64,000 nucleotides of DNA, taken from contig CANIHD010000001.1 in assembly GCA_947467345.1 (NCBI GenBank), positions 62,001 to 126,000 on the forward strand, in the 5' to 3' direction. The notes below the pieces were generated by a model, which was given only the letters and a program-made list of their open reading frames with translations, did no database searches and was not told the DNA's origin. The DNA is from Alphaproteobacteria bacterium (GTDB lineage: Bacteria; Pseudomonadota; Alphaproteobacteria; Micropepsales; Micropepsaceae). This document shows positions 34,578 to 45,130 of this stretch, one piece after another. Position 1 is the first letter of the stretch. Each line of letters begins with the position of its first letter. The translations under genes were made by a program, and so were the position numbers.

Positions 34578-34812
34578 GGCGAAGGGTCCAATGGCGTCGC
34601 ACCCAACAGAGCAACGCCCGTGCCAGCCTGCGAGGCTGGTGGAATCGTTGATCTGTCTCATCCTGGCACAGACACGACATGGAACCGCGGCACGGTCATC
34701 GCCGGATTCTCAAATTGACCCTATGCTGAGATGCAACCCGGATTTACCAATAGACGAAGCCGCCAAGATGGTTTTGGATCGGGCTTCCCTGGTCAGCGCA
34801 TAGGATAAGCCC

Positions 34813-35526
34813 ATGGCCTTCTTTCAGGAGACACGGCCTCAGCGCGAGCCCTTCCTCAACGCGCCATCCTCTGTTCTGTGGTTAATCGGCGTGCTTGTGG
34901 CTGTGCATATGGCCCGGACTCTGGCGCCCACGCTGCTGAGCGAAGAAATCCTATTCCACCTCAGTTTTTTGCCCGCGCGTTATGCGCCGGGCGCGCTGGC
35001 CGCGGCGGGCCTTCCACCTACCAACATGCTGGAAATGGTCGGCTCGTTCCTCAGCCACATATTTCTCCACGGCAGTTTTGCGCATCTGGCGATCAACTGT
35101 ATGTGGCTTCTTGCCTTCGGGCCGGGCGTAGCGCGCCGGCTGGGAACGCCGCGTTTTCTCGCCTTCTTCTTCTTTTGCGGCGTCGTCGCGGCCTCGGTCC
35201 ACCTTGCCGTCAATTGGGGTTCGCCGGCGATCATGCTCGGCGCTTCGGGCGCTGTGGCCGGGCTGATGGGGGCCGGTATGCGCATTCTCTATGGCAGCCG
35301 CCATCTTCCCTTTATCGAAAACCCGCCTTTGGCCCCGATTGGCGCGCGCCCCATTTTGTTTTTCACCGCCTCATGGGTGGCGGTGAATTTGCTGTTTGGC
35401 TTCACCAGCCTTGGTCTCAGCGACGCGCCAATTGCGTGGGCCGCGCATCTCGGCGGTTATTTTAGCGGCTTAGTCACCATCGGCATGTTTGACCGGCGCA
35501 CACGGCAACCAGTTTTCGGCATATAA
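34813..35526 (+). CDS. Rhomboid family intramembrane protease (second copy)
   Basis: A 237-residue polytopic protein. It keeps the catalytic serine motif MLGASGAVAGLMGAGMR and the histidine in WAAHLGGYFSGL, plus HGSFAHLAINCMWLLAFGPGVARRLG in the L1 region. It diverges from the hfa-like operon. A DUF4389 gene follows at 33 nt and may be cotranscribed. It differs from the copy at 25802 in a longer first loop. Confidence 0.88.
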   Translation: MAFFQETRPQREPFLNAPSSVLWLIGVLVAVHMARTLAPTLLSEEILFHLSFLPARYAPGALAAAGLPPTNMLEMVGSFLSHIFLHGSFAHLAINCMWLLAFGPGVARRLGTPRFLAFFFFCGVVAASVHLAVNWGSPAIMLGASGAVAGLMGAGMRILYGSRHLPFIENPPLAPIGARPILFFTASWVAVNLLFGFTSLGLSDAPIAWAAHLGGYFSGLVTIGMFDRRTRQPVFGI

Positions 35527-35559
35527 TTCGTAAGATGGTGACAGCATGACGGGCACAAG

Positions 35560-35862
35560 ATGACCAATGGCGATTTTGGCCGCGGCGCTGAACGGAGCGC
35601 TCCGGTAGGTTTGCGCCATCCCTTTCCGTTCGCGCGGCTTTTCTATGCCATCGGCTTCGCCTTCATCGCCTGGCTGGTGTTCTGGCTGATCCTTATTCTG
35701 GCAGCACTGCAATTCGCCACCCGCGCCGTCGCCGGCCACAGCAATGAAGAGCTGCGCCAGTTCAGCCGCAATCTGATCACCTATATGTCCGAACTCCTCG
35801 CTTATGCTTCGCTGGCGCGCGACGAGCAGCCCTTCCCCATCGGCATTTTCCCAAAGGGCTGA
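35560..35862 (+). CDS. DUF4389 small membrane protein
   Basis: A 100-residue protein with one strong membrane helix (LFYAIGFAFIAWLVFWLILILAALQ region split by polar residues) followed by RQFSRNLITYMSELLAYASLARDEQPFPIG, the DUF4389 signature. Function unknown. The first ATG is used. It directly follows the second rhomboid. Confidence 0.8.
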   Translation: MTNGDFGRGAERSAPVGLRHPFPFARLFYAIGFAFIAWLVFWLILILAALQFATRAVAGHSNEELRQFSRNLITYMSELLAYASLARDEQPFPIGIFPKG

Positions 35863-35973
35863 GCCGGTGATTCCCGCCTCGCTCATTCTTGTCTTGCCTG
35901 TATCGCCAGCGGGCACTCCCCTGGCGCGCACACGCTTGCAGACAGCACCACCCATTTCGAAAGGACCCGTCCC

Positions 35974-38055
35974 ATGAAGCGGATTGCTGTTCTCGTTGCA
36001 GCCATATTCGCGGCTGTCGGGCTTTGGTACGGCTTGACACATATTTCCGAACCGGCCGAGACGGCCGCAGTCGCGGCGCCGCCTGCGAAGCCCGAGATCG
36101 GCGCTTGGGGTTTTGATCTTGCCGGCATCGATCCCAATGTGAAACCCGGCGATGACTTCTTCCGCCATGTGAACGGCACTTGGTTCGACAAGGCGGTGAT
36201 TCCGGATGATCGCGCCAACACAGGTTCATTCTTGGATTTGCGCATCCGCAGCGAAGATCAGGTGCAAGCCATCATCGCCGAACTCGACAAGAAGACCGAG
36301 CTGACGCCGATCGAAACCAAAGTGCGTGATCTCTACCATTCTTATGTCGACGCCGATCGGCTCGAACAATTGGGCCTCGAACCCGCGCAGGCGGATTTAA
36401 AACTGATTGCCAGCTTGCAGACCTACGAGGATGTAGCGCGCGCGATGGCGTCGATCCGCATGGGCACGCAAAGCCTGTTCGGTTCCGGCGTCGGCATCGA
36501 CGATAAGAACCCTTCAAAATATGCGGTGTTCGTGTCGCAAGCGGGATTGGGATTGCCGGACCGCGACTATTATTCGCAAAACGAGCCCAACATCGTTGCG
36601 GCCCGCAATGCCTATAAAACCTATATCGGCACGATGTTGGGACTTGGTGGCATCGCCGACGCAGAGGCGAAAGCCGACACGATATTCAAACTCGAAACCG
36701 CGATTGCCGCGGTGACATGGGCGCGCGCCGAGCGCCGCGACGCCGACAAAATGTTCAACCCGATGACGATCGCAGAACTTTCCACCTTCGCGCCGGAATT
36801 TCCGTGGAACACCTATTTCACGGAAATGCATATCGCCGCGCCGGCAGGCGGCGAACGCGTTATTGTGGTCGGCGAAAAATCTGGCTTCCCGCCGTTGGCG
36901 AAATTGTTCACCGCGACACCGGTTGCGGTGTGGCGCGATTATCTGACCTTCCATTATCTCGATTCGCACGCGGTCTATTTGCCCAAGCGCCTCGACGATG
37001 CGCGCTTCGATTTCCGCGGCAAGGTTTTGAACGGACAAGCGCAGCAGCTCGACCGCGCCAAACGCGGCGTGCAATTCCTCGACCGCATGATCGGCGAAGC
37101 GGTGGGCCAGATTTACGTCGCCAAACATTTCCCGCCCATCGCCAAGGAAAAGGCGGAAGCGCTCGTCGGCAACCTCATGGCCGTCTACAAAACACGCGTG
37201 CAGGAATTGCCGTGGATGACTGAAGCGACGCGCGCCAAGGCGTTTGAGAAGGCCAGCAATTTCGACGTCAAAATCGGCTATCCCGACAATTGGCGCGACT
37301 ACGCGAAATTCGAAGTGATTGCCGGCGATCTCATGGGCAATCAGGCGCGCGGGTCCGAATTCGATTGGCAGCGCGATGTCGTGCGGCTGGACGATCCCGT
37401 TGATCGCAGCGAATGGCACATGTCGCCGCAAACGGTGAACGCCTATTACAACGCGTCGCTGAACGAGATCGTTTTTCCTGCCGCCATTCTGCAGCCGCCC
37501 TTCTTCGATCCGCTCGCCGACGATGCGATCAATTACGGCGGCATCGGCGCCGTAATCGGTCATGAAATCAGCCACGGCTTCGACGACCAGGGCAGCAAAT
37601 ACGACGCCAAAGGCGTGTTGCAGAATTGGTGGACGGAAATGGACCGCTCCAATTTCGATGCCCGTACCGCGCGTCTTGTCGGGCAATACGACACATACAG
37701 CCCCGCCTCCGGCATGTTCGTGAACGGCAAGCTGACCTTGGGCGAAAACATCGCCGATCTCGCCGGCCTCACCGTCGCGCATGCCGCCTATCGACTGTCG
37801 CTCGGTGGCAAAGAGGCACCGGTTCTCGATGGATATACCGGCGATCAACGCCTCTTCCTCGGCTTCGGCCAGGTGTGGCGCGCCAAATATCGCGAGGCGA
37901 TGCTGCGCCAGATGGTCTTGTCGGATCAGCACAGCCCGCCGGAATTCCGGGCCAGCGGCGCCGTCCGCAATGTCGACGCTTGGTACGATGCCTTTGGGGT
38001 CAAAGAAGGCGAAAAGCTTTATCTCGCCCCCGATCAGCGCGTCCATCTCTGGTAA
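35974..38055 (+). CDS. M13 family zinc metallopeptidase (PepO/neprilysin-like)
   Basis: A 693-residue zinc endopeptidase. The N-terminus is a signal or anchor helix (RIAVLVAAIFAAVGLWYG), so it acts in the periplasm. The zinc site is HEISH at residues 530-534 with the third ligand E591 in ENIADLAGL, and NAYYNASLNEIVFPA is the neprilysin substrate-loop motif. It ends CxxW-like in RVHLW, where eukaryotic neprilysin has CRVW. It probably degrades peptides in the envelope. A single-gene unit. Confidence 0.95.
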   Translation: MKRIAVLVAAIFAAVGLWYGLTHISEPAETAAVAAPPAKPEIGAWGFDLAGIDPNVKPGDDFFRHVNGTWFDKAVIPDDRANTGSFLDLRIRSEDQVQAIIAELDKKTELTPIETKVRDLYHSYVDADRLEQLGLEPAQADLKLIASLQTYEDVARAMASIRMGTQSLFGSGVGIDDKNPSKYAVFVSQAGLGLPDRDYYSQNEPNIVAARNAYKTYIGTMLGLGGIADAEAKADTIFKLETAIAAVTWARAERRDADKMFNPMTIAELSTFAPEFPWNTYFTEMHIAAPAGGERVIVVGEKSGFPPLAKLFTATPVAVWRDYLTFHYLDSHAVYLPKRLDDARFDFRGKVLNGQAQQLDRAKRGVQFLDRMIGEAVGQIYVAKHFPPIAKEKAEALVGNLMAVYKTRVQELPWMTEATRAKAFEKASNFDVKIGYPDNWRDYAKFEVIAGDLMGNQARGSEFDWQRDVVRLDDPVDRSEWHMSPQTVNAYYNASLNEIVFPAAILQPPFFDPLADDAINYGGIGAVIGHEISHGFDDQGSKYDAKGVLQNWWTEMDRSNFDARTARLVGQYDTYSPASGMFVNGKLTLGENIADLAGLTVAHAAYRLSLGGKEAPVLDGYTGDQRLFLGFGQVWRAKYREAMLRQMVLSDQHSPPEFRASGAVRNVDAWYDAFGVKEGEKLYLAPDQRVHLW

Positions 38056-38250
38056 AACCGGCAAACCCGCGGGAAAAGCCGGCCTAATCATGGGCGCACA
38101 CGCAAGACAGCGAAATAAATGGCATTCGGGTGTCGCCAAATCGCGGCACACGGGCTAGAAACCCCGGCGCTTGTGGTGCCCGCCCCCCCTTCCGGGTGAC
38201 CGCTTAGTCTGGTCAAAAAGAGTTTGACCCAAGAGGGTTTGAATCTGCCG

Positions 38251-38904
38251 ATGACGAATGACGCTCTGGTTTCAAACAAAAAAGGAAGCCGCAGTCTGGC
38301 TCAGCGGGCCTTGGTGCCGGCGTTGTGCTTCCTTGCAGGCGTCGTCGTTGCGCTTGGCGCCGAACGCCTATTGACGATGGCGCGAGGGAATCCGCAGGAA
38401 ACGCGGGTTCTGTCCTATCAGGATTGGCGCGTCATCTGCTCGCCAGCCATGCCGGCTGTGGCCGCAGTCTCAGCCACCGTCGCCACCGAAACCACGCCCG
38501 CTCGGCCCGCCACGCCTGCCATTCCGGCTGTCGCCGCCACATGCCGCCTGGTGCAGGATGTCGTGCGGCCAGAAGGCGGCAGCCTGCTTCAGATCGCTCT
38601 GCCGCTGGACACCATGGACAGACTGATGGTCACGGTTCCGCATGGCGTCATGCTTGAGCCGGGCCTTGGTTTCGCCGTGGGACAGGGCGCGACACCGGCC
38701 GTGCATCCATATCTCGCCTGCACCGAAGCCGGTTGTGTTGCGTCCGTTCCGCTCGACGCCGCCACGCTGAAGCTGATGCGCGAAAACACAGACGGCCGCG
38801 TCAGCGTGGTTCCGGGAAATGGAACGCCGGTCGGTATTCCCTTTTCGTTGCGTGGATTTGCCAATGGCTACGCCGCACTCGCCCGCGAAGGCTCCTGGTT
38901 CTAA
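38251..38904 (+). CDS. Invasion-associated locus B (IalB) family protein, membrane-anchored
   Basis: A 217-residue protein with an N-terminal membrane helix (ALVPALCFLAGVVVALG) and an IalB domain: YQDWRVICS...CRLVQDVV, LQIALPLD, VPHGVMLEPGL, CTEAGCVASVPLD. An Ala/Thr/Pro-rich insert lies between the first strand and CRLVQD. IalB proteins are periplasmic; their role outside Bartonella is not established. ATG 38251 is used. It is the first of two tandem IalB genes. Confidence 0.85.
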   Translation: MTNDALVSNKKGSRSLAQRALVPALCFLAGVVVALGAERLLTMARGNPQETRVLSYQDWRVICSPAMPAVAAVSATVATETTPARPATPAIPAVAATCRLVQDVVRPEGGSLLQIALPLDTMDRLMVTVPHGVMLEPGLGFAVGQGATPAVHPYLACTEAGCVASVPLDAATLKLMRENTDGRVSVVPGNGTPVGIPFSLRGFANGYAALAREGSWF

Positions 38905-38930
38905 CGCTCTCGCATTGAAGGCCCGAAGAT

Positions 38931-39515
38931 ATGACGAACATGTTCGCTCGATCGATTGCATCTCTAGCGCTGGCCGCCATTGCCTTGCCGGCTTTGGCTC
39001 AGAACGCGGCACCGCAAGCACCCGCGAGTCCTTTCAGCGCTGAAAATATGAGCGTCAACGAAATGGTTGGCGATTGGTCCGTGCGCTGCTTTCGCGTCGC
39101 GTCGATTGCGCCGTGCGACGTGATGCAACTTGCGACGCAGGAGGGTACCAACCGCCGCGTCATGCTGGTCTCGATCGCCTATGTTCCGAGCGAGAAGAAT
39201 TTCGCGATGCAGATCGTGGTGCCGCTCGGCGTCGTGCTGGCACAGGGGCTTACGTTGGGGACGGGAGCAGCGGCGTTGAGCAATGTGAAATTCACGCGCT
39301 GCGAGCGTGATGGTTGTTATGTCGAATCGGCGTTGCCCATGGCCACTGTCGACGGCCTATCCGCCGCGACCGGCATGACCAGTATTTCTCTGGTCGCCTA
39401 TCCCAGCAATGAAGCGGTGAATCTGCCGGTATCGCTCAATGGATTTAAGGACGCGATTGCGAAGATGCGCGCCGAAGCTAACGCGCGCGCCACGGCGCCC
39501 GCAGCGCCGCAATAG
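38931..39515 (+). CDS. Invasion-associated locus B (IalB) family protein, secreted
   Basis: A 194-residue IalB homologue with a cleavable signal peptide (ALPALAQN). The domain has GDWSVRCFRVASIAPCDVMQLA, MQIVVPLGVVLAQGLTL, RCERDGCYVESALP and an Ala-rich tail. Four cysteines likely make the two family disulfides. It lies 26 nt after the first IalB gene, suggesting a duplicated pair with different anchoring. Confidence 0.88.
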   Translation: MTNMFARSIASLALAAIALPALAQNAAPQAPASPFSAENMSVNEMVGDWSVRCFRVASIAPCDVMQLATQEGTNRRVMLVSIAYVPSEKNFAMQIVVPLGVVLAQGLTLGTGAAALSNVKFTRCERDGCYVESALPMATVDGLSAATGMTSISLVAYPSNEAVNLPVSLNGFKDAIAKMRAEANARATAPAAPQ

Positions 39516-39518
39516 GTC

Positions 39519-40922
39519 TCAATCTTCGTCGGGTGCGCACCAACCGCCCCCCAGCGCGCGGTAGAGCGTAACCAACGCCTGCAATCTCGACAGCTTGATC
39601 TGCCCCAGCGAGTCGCGCGACTGATAGAGCGTGCGCTGCGCATCGAGCACCGTCAGAAAATCAGCAACACCTTCGCGATAACGCGCCTGCACGATGTCGA
39701 ACGCGACTTGTGCTTGCATCGCCTGTTCGATTTGGAAGCGTTCCTGCTCCGTCAGATTTGCCACATTGCCGAGCGCGATTTCGACTTCCGAGAAAGCCCC
39801 GATCACAACGCTGCGGTAATTCGCCAGCACTTCGATTTCGCGCGATTGCGCCGCTTCGACCTGCGCCTGTCGTGAGTCCGCGTCGAATATGGATTGCGCC
39901 AGCGATGCGCCGAGCGACAGCGAAAGCCCGGGGTTGGACACCAGCGAAATCAGGCTGGCGCTGGAGGCGCCGCCACCCGCCGACAGCGATATGGACGGAA
40001 ACAAAGCCGCGCGCGCGGCAATGATATTGGCATGCGCGCCTTCGAGATTGGCTTCCGCCGCAACGATATCGGGCCGCCGCACGAGCAATTCGGACGGAAG
40101 GCCCGGTGCCACCGGCGGCATTTGGATGGCGTCGAGATTCTGCGCCATCACATCGAAACCTTCGGGCGGTCGGCCGAGCAATACCGCGAGGCCCGCGCGC
40201 GCCGTCAGCTCCTGTTGCTCCAAATTCGGAATGGCCGCCTGCTGCGAAGCAATGGCGCCCAATTGCTGCGACAATTCCAGCGGCGTCGCCACACCGTTGC
40301 GAACGCGCGATTCCGTCACTTGCAGCACCGAGCGCGCGATATCGAGATTGAGGCGCGCGATGTCCAACCGATTGCGAATGGAGAGCAACTGAAAATAGGT
40401 GTTGGCGGCGCCGGACACCGCCGTCAGCGCTACCGTTTCGCGATCGGCGCGTGACGCGGTGCCAGCCGCGCGTGCAGCCGTGACACCGGCGCGATTGGCG
40501 CCCCAAAAGTCGAATTCGTAACTGACACTGGCATTGGCGCTGAAGGAATTGGACGGTGTCGATCCGTTATCGCCACCGCTGACGCGGCGATTGCCGCCCA
40601 GGCTTACACCGACCGAAGGGAGCAAAGCGGCGCCCGCTTGGGTCAGTCTCGCGTCGGCTTGCAATATGCGCTGTTCGGCGGCGGCGAGACTGAGATTGTC
40701 GCTCTCAACCGACGAGATCACAGTGTTTAGTTCGGGACTGCCGAAACCTTGCCACCAATCCGCTTCCGGCCAGATCGGCGCATTTTCGGGCGAAGGCTGC
40801 TCCCATGCCATCGGAATATCTTGCGGCGGCGGTACCAGCGCGGGGCCGGTGGTCGCGCACGCGGACAGCGCGGTGGAAAGCATCAAGGTCGCGAGTGTCG
40901 GAATTCGTATGTGCATGGTCAT
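39519..40922 (-). CDS. NodT-family outer-membrane efflux lipoprotein
   Basis: A TolC-like trimeric outer-membrane channel of the RND/MacAB type, 467 residues. The lipobox is LSAC near residue 22. The coiled-coil repeats show PLELSQQLGAIASQQ, LLVRRPDIVAAEANLEGAHANIIAARAALFPSISL and GVADFLTVLDAQRTLYQ, all typical of NodT-family lipoproteins. Its ATG overlaps the macB stop by one base (TGATG), so it is the last gene of macA-macB-OMF. It supplies the outer-membrane exit for this exporter. Confidence 0.93.
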   Translation of the reverse strand: MTMHIRIPTLATLMLSTALSACATTGPALVPPPQDIPMAWEQPSPENAPIWPEADWWQGFGSPELNTVISSVESDNLSLAAAEQRILQADARLTQAGAALLPSVGVSLGGNRRVSGGDNGSTPSNSFSANASVSYEFDFWGANRAGVTAARAAGTASRADRETVALTAVSGAANTYFQLLSIRNRLDIARLNLDIARSVLQVTESRVRNGVATPLELSQQLGAIASQQAAIPNLEQQELTARAGLAVLLGRPPEGFDVMAQNLDAIQMPPVAPGLPSELLVRRPDIVAAEANLEGAHANIIAARAALFPSISLSAGGGASSASLISLVSNPGLSLSLGASLAQSIFDADSRQAQVEAAQSREIEVLANYRSVVIGAFSEVEIALGNVANLTEQERFQIEQAMQAQVAFDIVQARYREGVADFLTVLDAQRTLYQSRDSLGQIKLSRLQALVTLYRALGGGWCAPDED

Positions 40923-42913
40923 CAATGATTGGCCAAAGCCACGACAGGATCGAGCTTGGCGGCTTTGCGCGCAGGCGCATAGCCGAAGACGAGACCGGTG
41001 GCCGCGGCGCAGGTGAATGCCAGCAGCATCGGCGAGGCGGTAAACACAATCGGCGTACCGAAGGCCTGAATGATGTAGCCGACAGCAACGCCGGCCAGCA
41101 GCCCGACCACACCACCCAGCGCCGACACCATCAGCGCTTCCGAGAGAAATTGCTGGAGTATGTCGCGTTGCCGCGCGCCGGTGGCGATACGGATGCCGAT
41201 TTCGCGGGTGCGCTCGGTGACCGACACCAACATGATGTTCATAACACCAATGCCACCGACAAGAAGCGAGATCGCCGCCACCGCCGCCAAAAGAACGGTG
41301 AGCGTATTTTGCGCTGTCGTTGCGGTCTCCAAAAGATCGGCCATGTTGCGGACGCGGTAATCCACCGCCCCGTTGTGCCGAACGCGCAAAAGATTTTCGA
41401 CCTCGGTTTGCACCGTGTCCATCTTATCAAGATCGCTTACGGCAATGGTGACGGAGCGCAGGAAGCGTTGGCCGAACACCCGCAGCATGCCGGTGGTCAG
41501 CGGTACGAACACCACGTCGTCGGCATCATCGCCGCCTGTCGTCGCGCCTTTGGTCGACAGCACGCCAATGACGAGGAATGGCACGTTTTTTACGAGCACA
41601 TACTTCCCGATTGGATCGTCACCTTCGGGAAACAAGGTTTCGTAGGCAGTTTGGCCCAGCACCGCGACGGTTGCGTAGTCGTCGATATCTTCCTGCGTGA
41701 AGAAGGCGCCGCGCGCCACCGGCCAGCTTCGCGTGGTGGGAAGATCGATGGTGGTGGCGGTCACGGTTTCCGGTTGGTAATCGATCGCGCCGTAACGAAC
41801 GGTGGCGTTCCCCGAGACATCCGGCATCACGCTCATCACATAGGGAATGTCGCGAATGGCGGTCGCGTCTTCAGGTGTGAGTGTCGCAGGTGGACCGAGC
41901 GTTCCGCGTGCGCCGCCGCGAAATTGCGGGCGAATGACCAAAAGATTCGTGCCCATAGAGCCGATCTGTTCCACAACGCGCGCTTTGGCGCCTTCACCGA
42001 TGGCAAGCATCGCCACCACCGATGACACGCCAATGACGATCCCGAGCAATGTCAGAACGGTGCGGAACACATTGGCCCGCAAGGACCGCGTGGCCATGCG
42101 CACGGATTCATCGAGCCCTGCCATAAACGAAGCCGCTGCGGATTTGCGCGCCGGCGCCGCGACGGTCACCGGATTTGCATTCAGAGAGGGTTTGGGGCCG
42201 GTGTCGCGCACAATCTGACCATCGGCGATTTCAATAACGCGCTGCGCGTGCTCCGCTACTTTGGCGTCATGGGTGATGAGGATGACGGTGTGACCGTCGG
42301 CCGCGAGGTTTTTCAATATCCCCATCACCTCGGTGCCGCTCTTGGAATCGAGCGCGCCGGTGGGTTCGTCCGCCAGAATGATCTTGCCGCCATTCATCAA
42401 CGCGCGCGCCACCGAGACACGCTGTTGCTGCCCACCGGAAAGTTCGGTGGGGCGGTGCTCCATGCGATCGCCCAGCCCGAGCGATTGCAGCAAATACTCC
42501 GCCCGCTCGCGGCGTTCTACGGCGCCAAGCCCGGCATAGATGGCGGGAATTTCGACGTTCTCGATTGCCGTTTCGGTGGGCAGAAGATTGTAGCTCTGGA
42601 ATACGAAACCGAAGGCTTCGCGCCGCAGCCACGCCAATGCATCCGGATCGAAATTGGAAACATCGCGGCCGGCGAACAGATAGGTGCCGCTGGTTGCGCG
42701 GTCGAGACATCCGAGAATGTGCATCAATGTGGATTTGCCGGAGCCTGATGTCCCCATAATGGCGACGAATTCGCCAGGATAAATTGAGAGCGAAACGCCG
42801 CGCAGCGCGCGCACCGTGACGTCGCCGCCGGTTGTGAAGATGCGTTCGATGTCGCGCAATTCCACCAGCGGCGCGGCGGCTTCCATTGCAGTGTCACGAA
42901 CGATCTCGTTCAC
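40922..42913 (-). CDS. macB: MacB-type ABC exporter, fused ATPase and permease
   Basis: A 663-residue exporter. The N-terminal ATPase has Walker [10 protein letters not shown] at 54-62, [26 protein letters not shown] and an H-loop in LITHD. The C-terminal half is a MacB permease with a large periplasmic domain and three C-terminal helices around [23 protein letters not shown], ending [20 protein letters not shown] 42913 has GGAGG 8 nt upstream. It lies between its adaptor and outer-membrane partner. Unlike the split system at 9294-11200, this one is fused. Confidence 0.94.
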   Translation of the reverse strand: MNEIVRDTAMEAAAPLVELRDIERIFTTGGDVTVRALRGVSLSIYPGEFVAIMGTSGSGKSTLMHILGCLDRATSGTYLFAGRDVSNFDPDALAWLRREAFGFVFQSYNLLPTETAIENVEIPAIYAGLGAVERRERAEYLLQSLGLGDRMEHRPTELSGGQQQRVSVARALMNGGKIILADEPTGALDSKSGTEVMGILKNLAADGHTVILITHDAKVAEHAQRVIEIADGQIVRDTGPKPSLNANPVTVAAPARKSAAASFMAGLDESVRMATRSLRANVFRTVLTLLGIVIGVSSVVAMLAIGEGAKARVVEQIGSMGTNLLVIRPQFRGGARGTLGPPATLTPEDATAIRDIPYVMSVMPDVSGNATVRYGAIDYQPETVTATTIDLPTTRSWPVARGAFFTQEDIDDYATVAVLGQTAYETLFPEGDDPIGKYVLVKNVPFLVIGVLSTKGATTGGDDADDVVFVPLTTGMLRVFGQRFLRSVTIAVSDLDKMDTVQTEVENLLRVRHNGAVDYRVRNMADLLETATTAQNTLTVLLAAVAAISLLVGGIGVMNIMLVSVTERTREIGIRIATGARQRDILQQFLSEALMVSALGGVVGLLAGVAVGYIIQAFGTPIVFTASPMLLAFTCAAATGLVFGYAPARKAAKLDPVVALANH

Positions 42914-42915
42914 GA

Positions 42916-44436
42916 TCAGCCTCCAAACCCGCGGCCGCCGAAGCCGCCGGGAGGTCCGCCAAAGCCACCGGGCGGGCCGCCATTATTATTGTTGCGGTTG
43001 TTATTGTTGTTCTGGTTGCGCGCTAGCGTGCCGGCAACCACGCGTTCGCCCTCCTCTAAACCCGAAATGATTTCGACCTTGATGCGGTCGGTCACACCGG
43101 CCACGACATTGCGTTCGCTCTGCGTGCCGTTTTCGGCAACGACGGTGACGACAGCGGGACGTCCGCGCGGCCGCTGCGGTGCATCTCCGCCTCGCGGTGC
43201 ATCTCCGCCCGCGCCTTGACGATTGCGAAAGCGTTCACCGCGCCCGGCGCCCGCGCCATTCGGAGCGCCGGCTGCATTTGCTCCCGCGCCATTGTCAGCG
43301 GTTCTGGTCCGTGCAGGTCCGGCAGTTGCGGTCTCCGGCGTTCCCGCCCCTTCCACTCTCGCGCCGCGTTGCGCCGCGCCGTTTGCGCGGCCAGCGCCAC
43401 GATCAGCGTATTTCACTGCCGACACAGGAACGGTGACGGCATTGCGTGCTTCATCGAGCACAAAGAAAACCTGCGCCGTCATCTGCGTCATCAATTGGCG
43501 GTCTGGATTGGCTACATCGAATTGCGCCGTATACATGACGACATTGTTCACCACCTGCGGTGTCGGGAGAATCTGCCGAAGCGTGCCGGGCCAGCGCCGG
43601 TTGGGATTGCCCAGCGTGGTGAAATAGGCCGGCATGCCGATGCGCAATCTCGGTATGTCGGCTTCCGAGACCTGCGTCGACACCATCATCGTGGAAAGAT
43701 CCGCGATCTGCAGAATGGTCGGCGCCTGCTGATTGGCGTTTAGTGTCTGGCCCTGTTTCGCGGTGACCGATGAAACCGTTCCGGCAATCGGCGCGAAGAT
43801 GCGGCTATAGCCTAGCGTGGCTTGATCGCCGCGCATCGTCGATTCCGATTGTTGGATCTGCGCCTGCGTTGCGCGCACTTGCGCCTCGGCTGACTGCAGC
43901 GAGGATTTCGCGCTGTCATAGGCTTCGATGCTGGTGGCGTTATCGGCCTTCAGGCGCTCTTGACGATCGGCTTGCGATTTCGCCAATTGCATCTGTGCCT
44001 GACGATCAGCAAGTTGTGCGCGCAGATTTTGCAATTGCGCTTGGCCTGATTCCACGCGCGCGCTTTGCACGGTGGCGTCGATCTCGGCCAGCAATTGCCC
44101 CTTCGTGACTTCGTCGCCGGCGATGACATGCAGGGTTTCGAGCTGCCCCGAAACTTGGGCGCCGACATCGACGAAAGTCAGCGGTTGCAAACTGCCGACG
44201 GCGGTAACGACATTTTCCACATCGCCGCGCTCGGCTTCGACGATGATGACCTCGCCCGTTTGTTCCTCAGTGCTGCGCGTGGCGAAGTAACCGGCGCCGA
44301 TCAGGGCAAGCAAAACAACGCCAATGAGAACCGGCTGACGGCGCACAAAGCCGACTATTCCGCCGGGGCGCGCGCCACGAGGCATTCCCTTGTTCGGCGG
44401 CGGTACATTTCCCGTTGCCGGTCTGTTGTCTTGCAT
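42916..44436 (-). CDS. macA: MacA-like periplasmic adaptor with Asn/Gly-rich tail
   Basis: Membrane-fusion subunit for the fused MacB. One membrane helix at about 30-50 ([18 protein letters not shown]), lipoyl halves around a long Gln/Ala coiled coil, and [20 protein letters not shown]. The C-terminal third is unusual: a Gly/Ala/Arg-rich insert (about 340-430) and a tail of Asn runs followed by GG-PPGGFGG repeats, giving 506 residues where 380-400 is normal. ATG 44436 is used; a TTG 9 nt earlier has the better AAGGG site and cannot be excluded. Confidence 0.88.
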   Translation of the reverse strand: MQDNRPATGNVPPPNKGMPRGARPGGIVGFVRRQPVLIGVVLLALIGAGYFATRSTEEQTGEVIIVEAERGDVENVVTAVGSLQPLTFVDVGAQVSGQLETLHVIAGDEVTKGQLLAEIDATVQSARVESGQAQLQNLRAQLADRQAQMQLAKSQADRQERLKADNATSIEAYDSAKSSLQSAEAQVRATQAQIQQSESTMRGDQATLGYSRIFAPIAGTVSSVTAKQGQTLNANQQAPTILQIADLSTMMVSTQVSEADIPRLRIGMPAYFTTLGNPNRRWPGTLRQILPTPQVVNNVVMYTAQFDVANPDRQLMTQMTAQVFFVLDEARNAVTVPVSAVKYADRGAGRANGAAQRGARVEGAGTPETATAGPARTRTADNGAGANAAGAPNGAGAGRGERFRNRQGAGGDAPRGGDAPQRPRGRPAVVTVVAENGTQSERNVVAGVTDRIKVEIISGLEEGERVVAGTLARNQNNNNNRNNNNGGPPGGFGGPPGGFGGRGFGG

Positions 44437-44611
44437 CGTTGCCAAGTGGGAAGGCCCTTTGTCGAAAAGAGATTGTCTCGGTAATCTAGCGCACGGATCG
44501 CGAGCTGCTTGTGTCGGGATCCGCCTTCCGAACGGCTTTATTGTAACAAGCCGTCCCTAAGCTTCTCCCTGTAAACGTCTCCACCTGAACTGAACCTGAC
44601 AACGCGCCAGC

Positions 44612-44645
44612 TTGACCCTGGTCGTGTAAGCACAATATACACGAC
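44612..44645 (+). promoter_or_regulatory. Rrf2 gene promoter with overlapping palindrome
   Basis: TTGACC (44612-44617), a 17-nt spacer and ATATAC (44635-44640) form a good σ70-type promoter. A perfect palindrome GTCGTGTA-N9-TACACGAC (44621-44645) covers the spacer and -10 box. The position fits an autorepressor operator. The start codon follows 23 nt later. Confidence 0.7.
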
Positions 44646-44667
44646 TATCTCCGTTGAATTGGTAGGG

Positions 44668-45111
44668 ATGCTGTCTCAGAAGGCCCGTTACGCGTTACGC
44701 GCTCTGTTCGTGCTGGCGAAGTCCAAGCCCGAGAGCATGATCGGTATTGCGGATATCGCTGCCCAGGCCGATGTCCCCCGGAAATTCCTGGAGCAGATTC
44801 TCCTGGAGTTGAAGAGGCGGGGCATCGTCTTCAGCGAGCGCGGCAAGTTCGGGGGCTATGCCTTGGCGCGCCCGCCGGGGAAAATCGCCTTCGCCGAAGT
44901 CATACGTGTTATCGACGGCCCGCTCGCGCTCACCCCTTGTGCCAGCCAGACCGCCTATCGGCGCTGCGACGACTGCGTGGACGAGACGACCTGCGCCATC
45001 CGAAAGGTGCTTCTCGAGGTCCGTGACTCGACAGCAAATATTCTCGAGTCCCATAGTCTGGCAGACGCGCTGATACCGACCGCGCCGGACAATCCATATA
45101 ATTCAATATAA
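44668..45111 (+). CDS. Rrf2-family transcriptional regulator with four cysteines
   Basis: A 147-residue winged-helix regulator: SQKARYALRALFVLA, then IADIAAQADVPRKFLEQILLELKRRGIVFSERGKFGGY split over the recognition helix and wing. The ligand region has C91, C100, C103 and C109 (PCASQ...RRCDDCVDETTC), a pattern that could bind an Fe-S cluster or sense thiols, as IscR and NsrR do with three cysteines. ATG 44668 gives the usual Rrf2 start; GGTAGGG abuts it, so translation may be inefficient or leaderless-like. It precedes a TonB receptor and a TauE/SafE permease, suggesting control of sulfur-compound uptake. Confidence 0.85.
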   Translation: MLSQKARYALRALFVLAKSKPESMIGIADIAAQADVPRKFLEQILLELKRRGIVFSERGKFGGYALARPPGKIAFAEVIRVIDGPLALTPCASQTAYRRCDDCVDETTCAIRKVLLEVRDSTANILESHSLADALIPTAPDNPYNSI

Positions 45112-45130
45112 TCAATGAGTTGGGTGCGTC

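Noticed and set aside
36514-38151. A 545-codon open frame antisense to the M13 peptidase gene
   Set aside because: It is a shadow of a GC-rich coding sequence. The peptidase on the other strand has all its zinc motifs, while this frame shows no domain and is rich in Arg, His and Gly.
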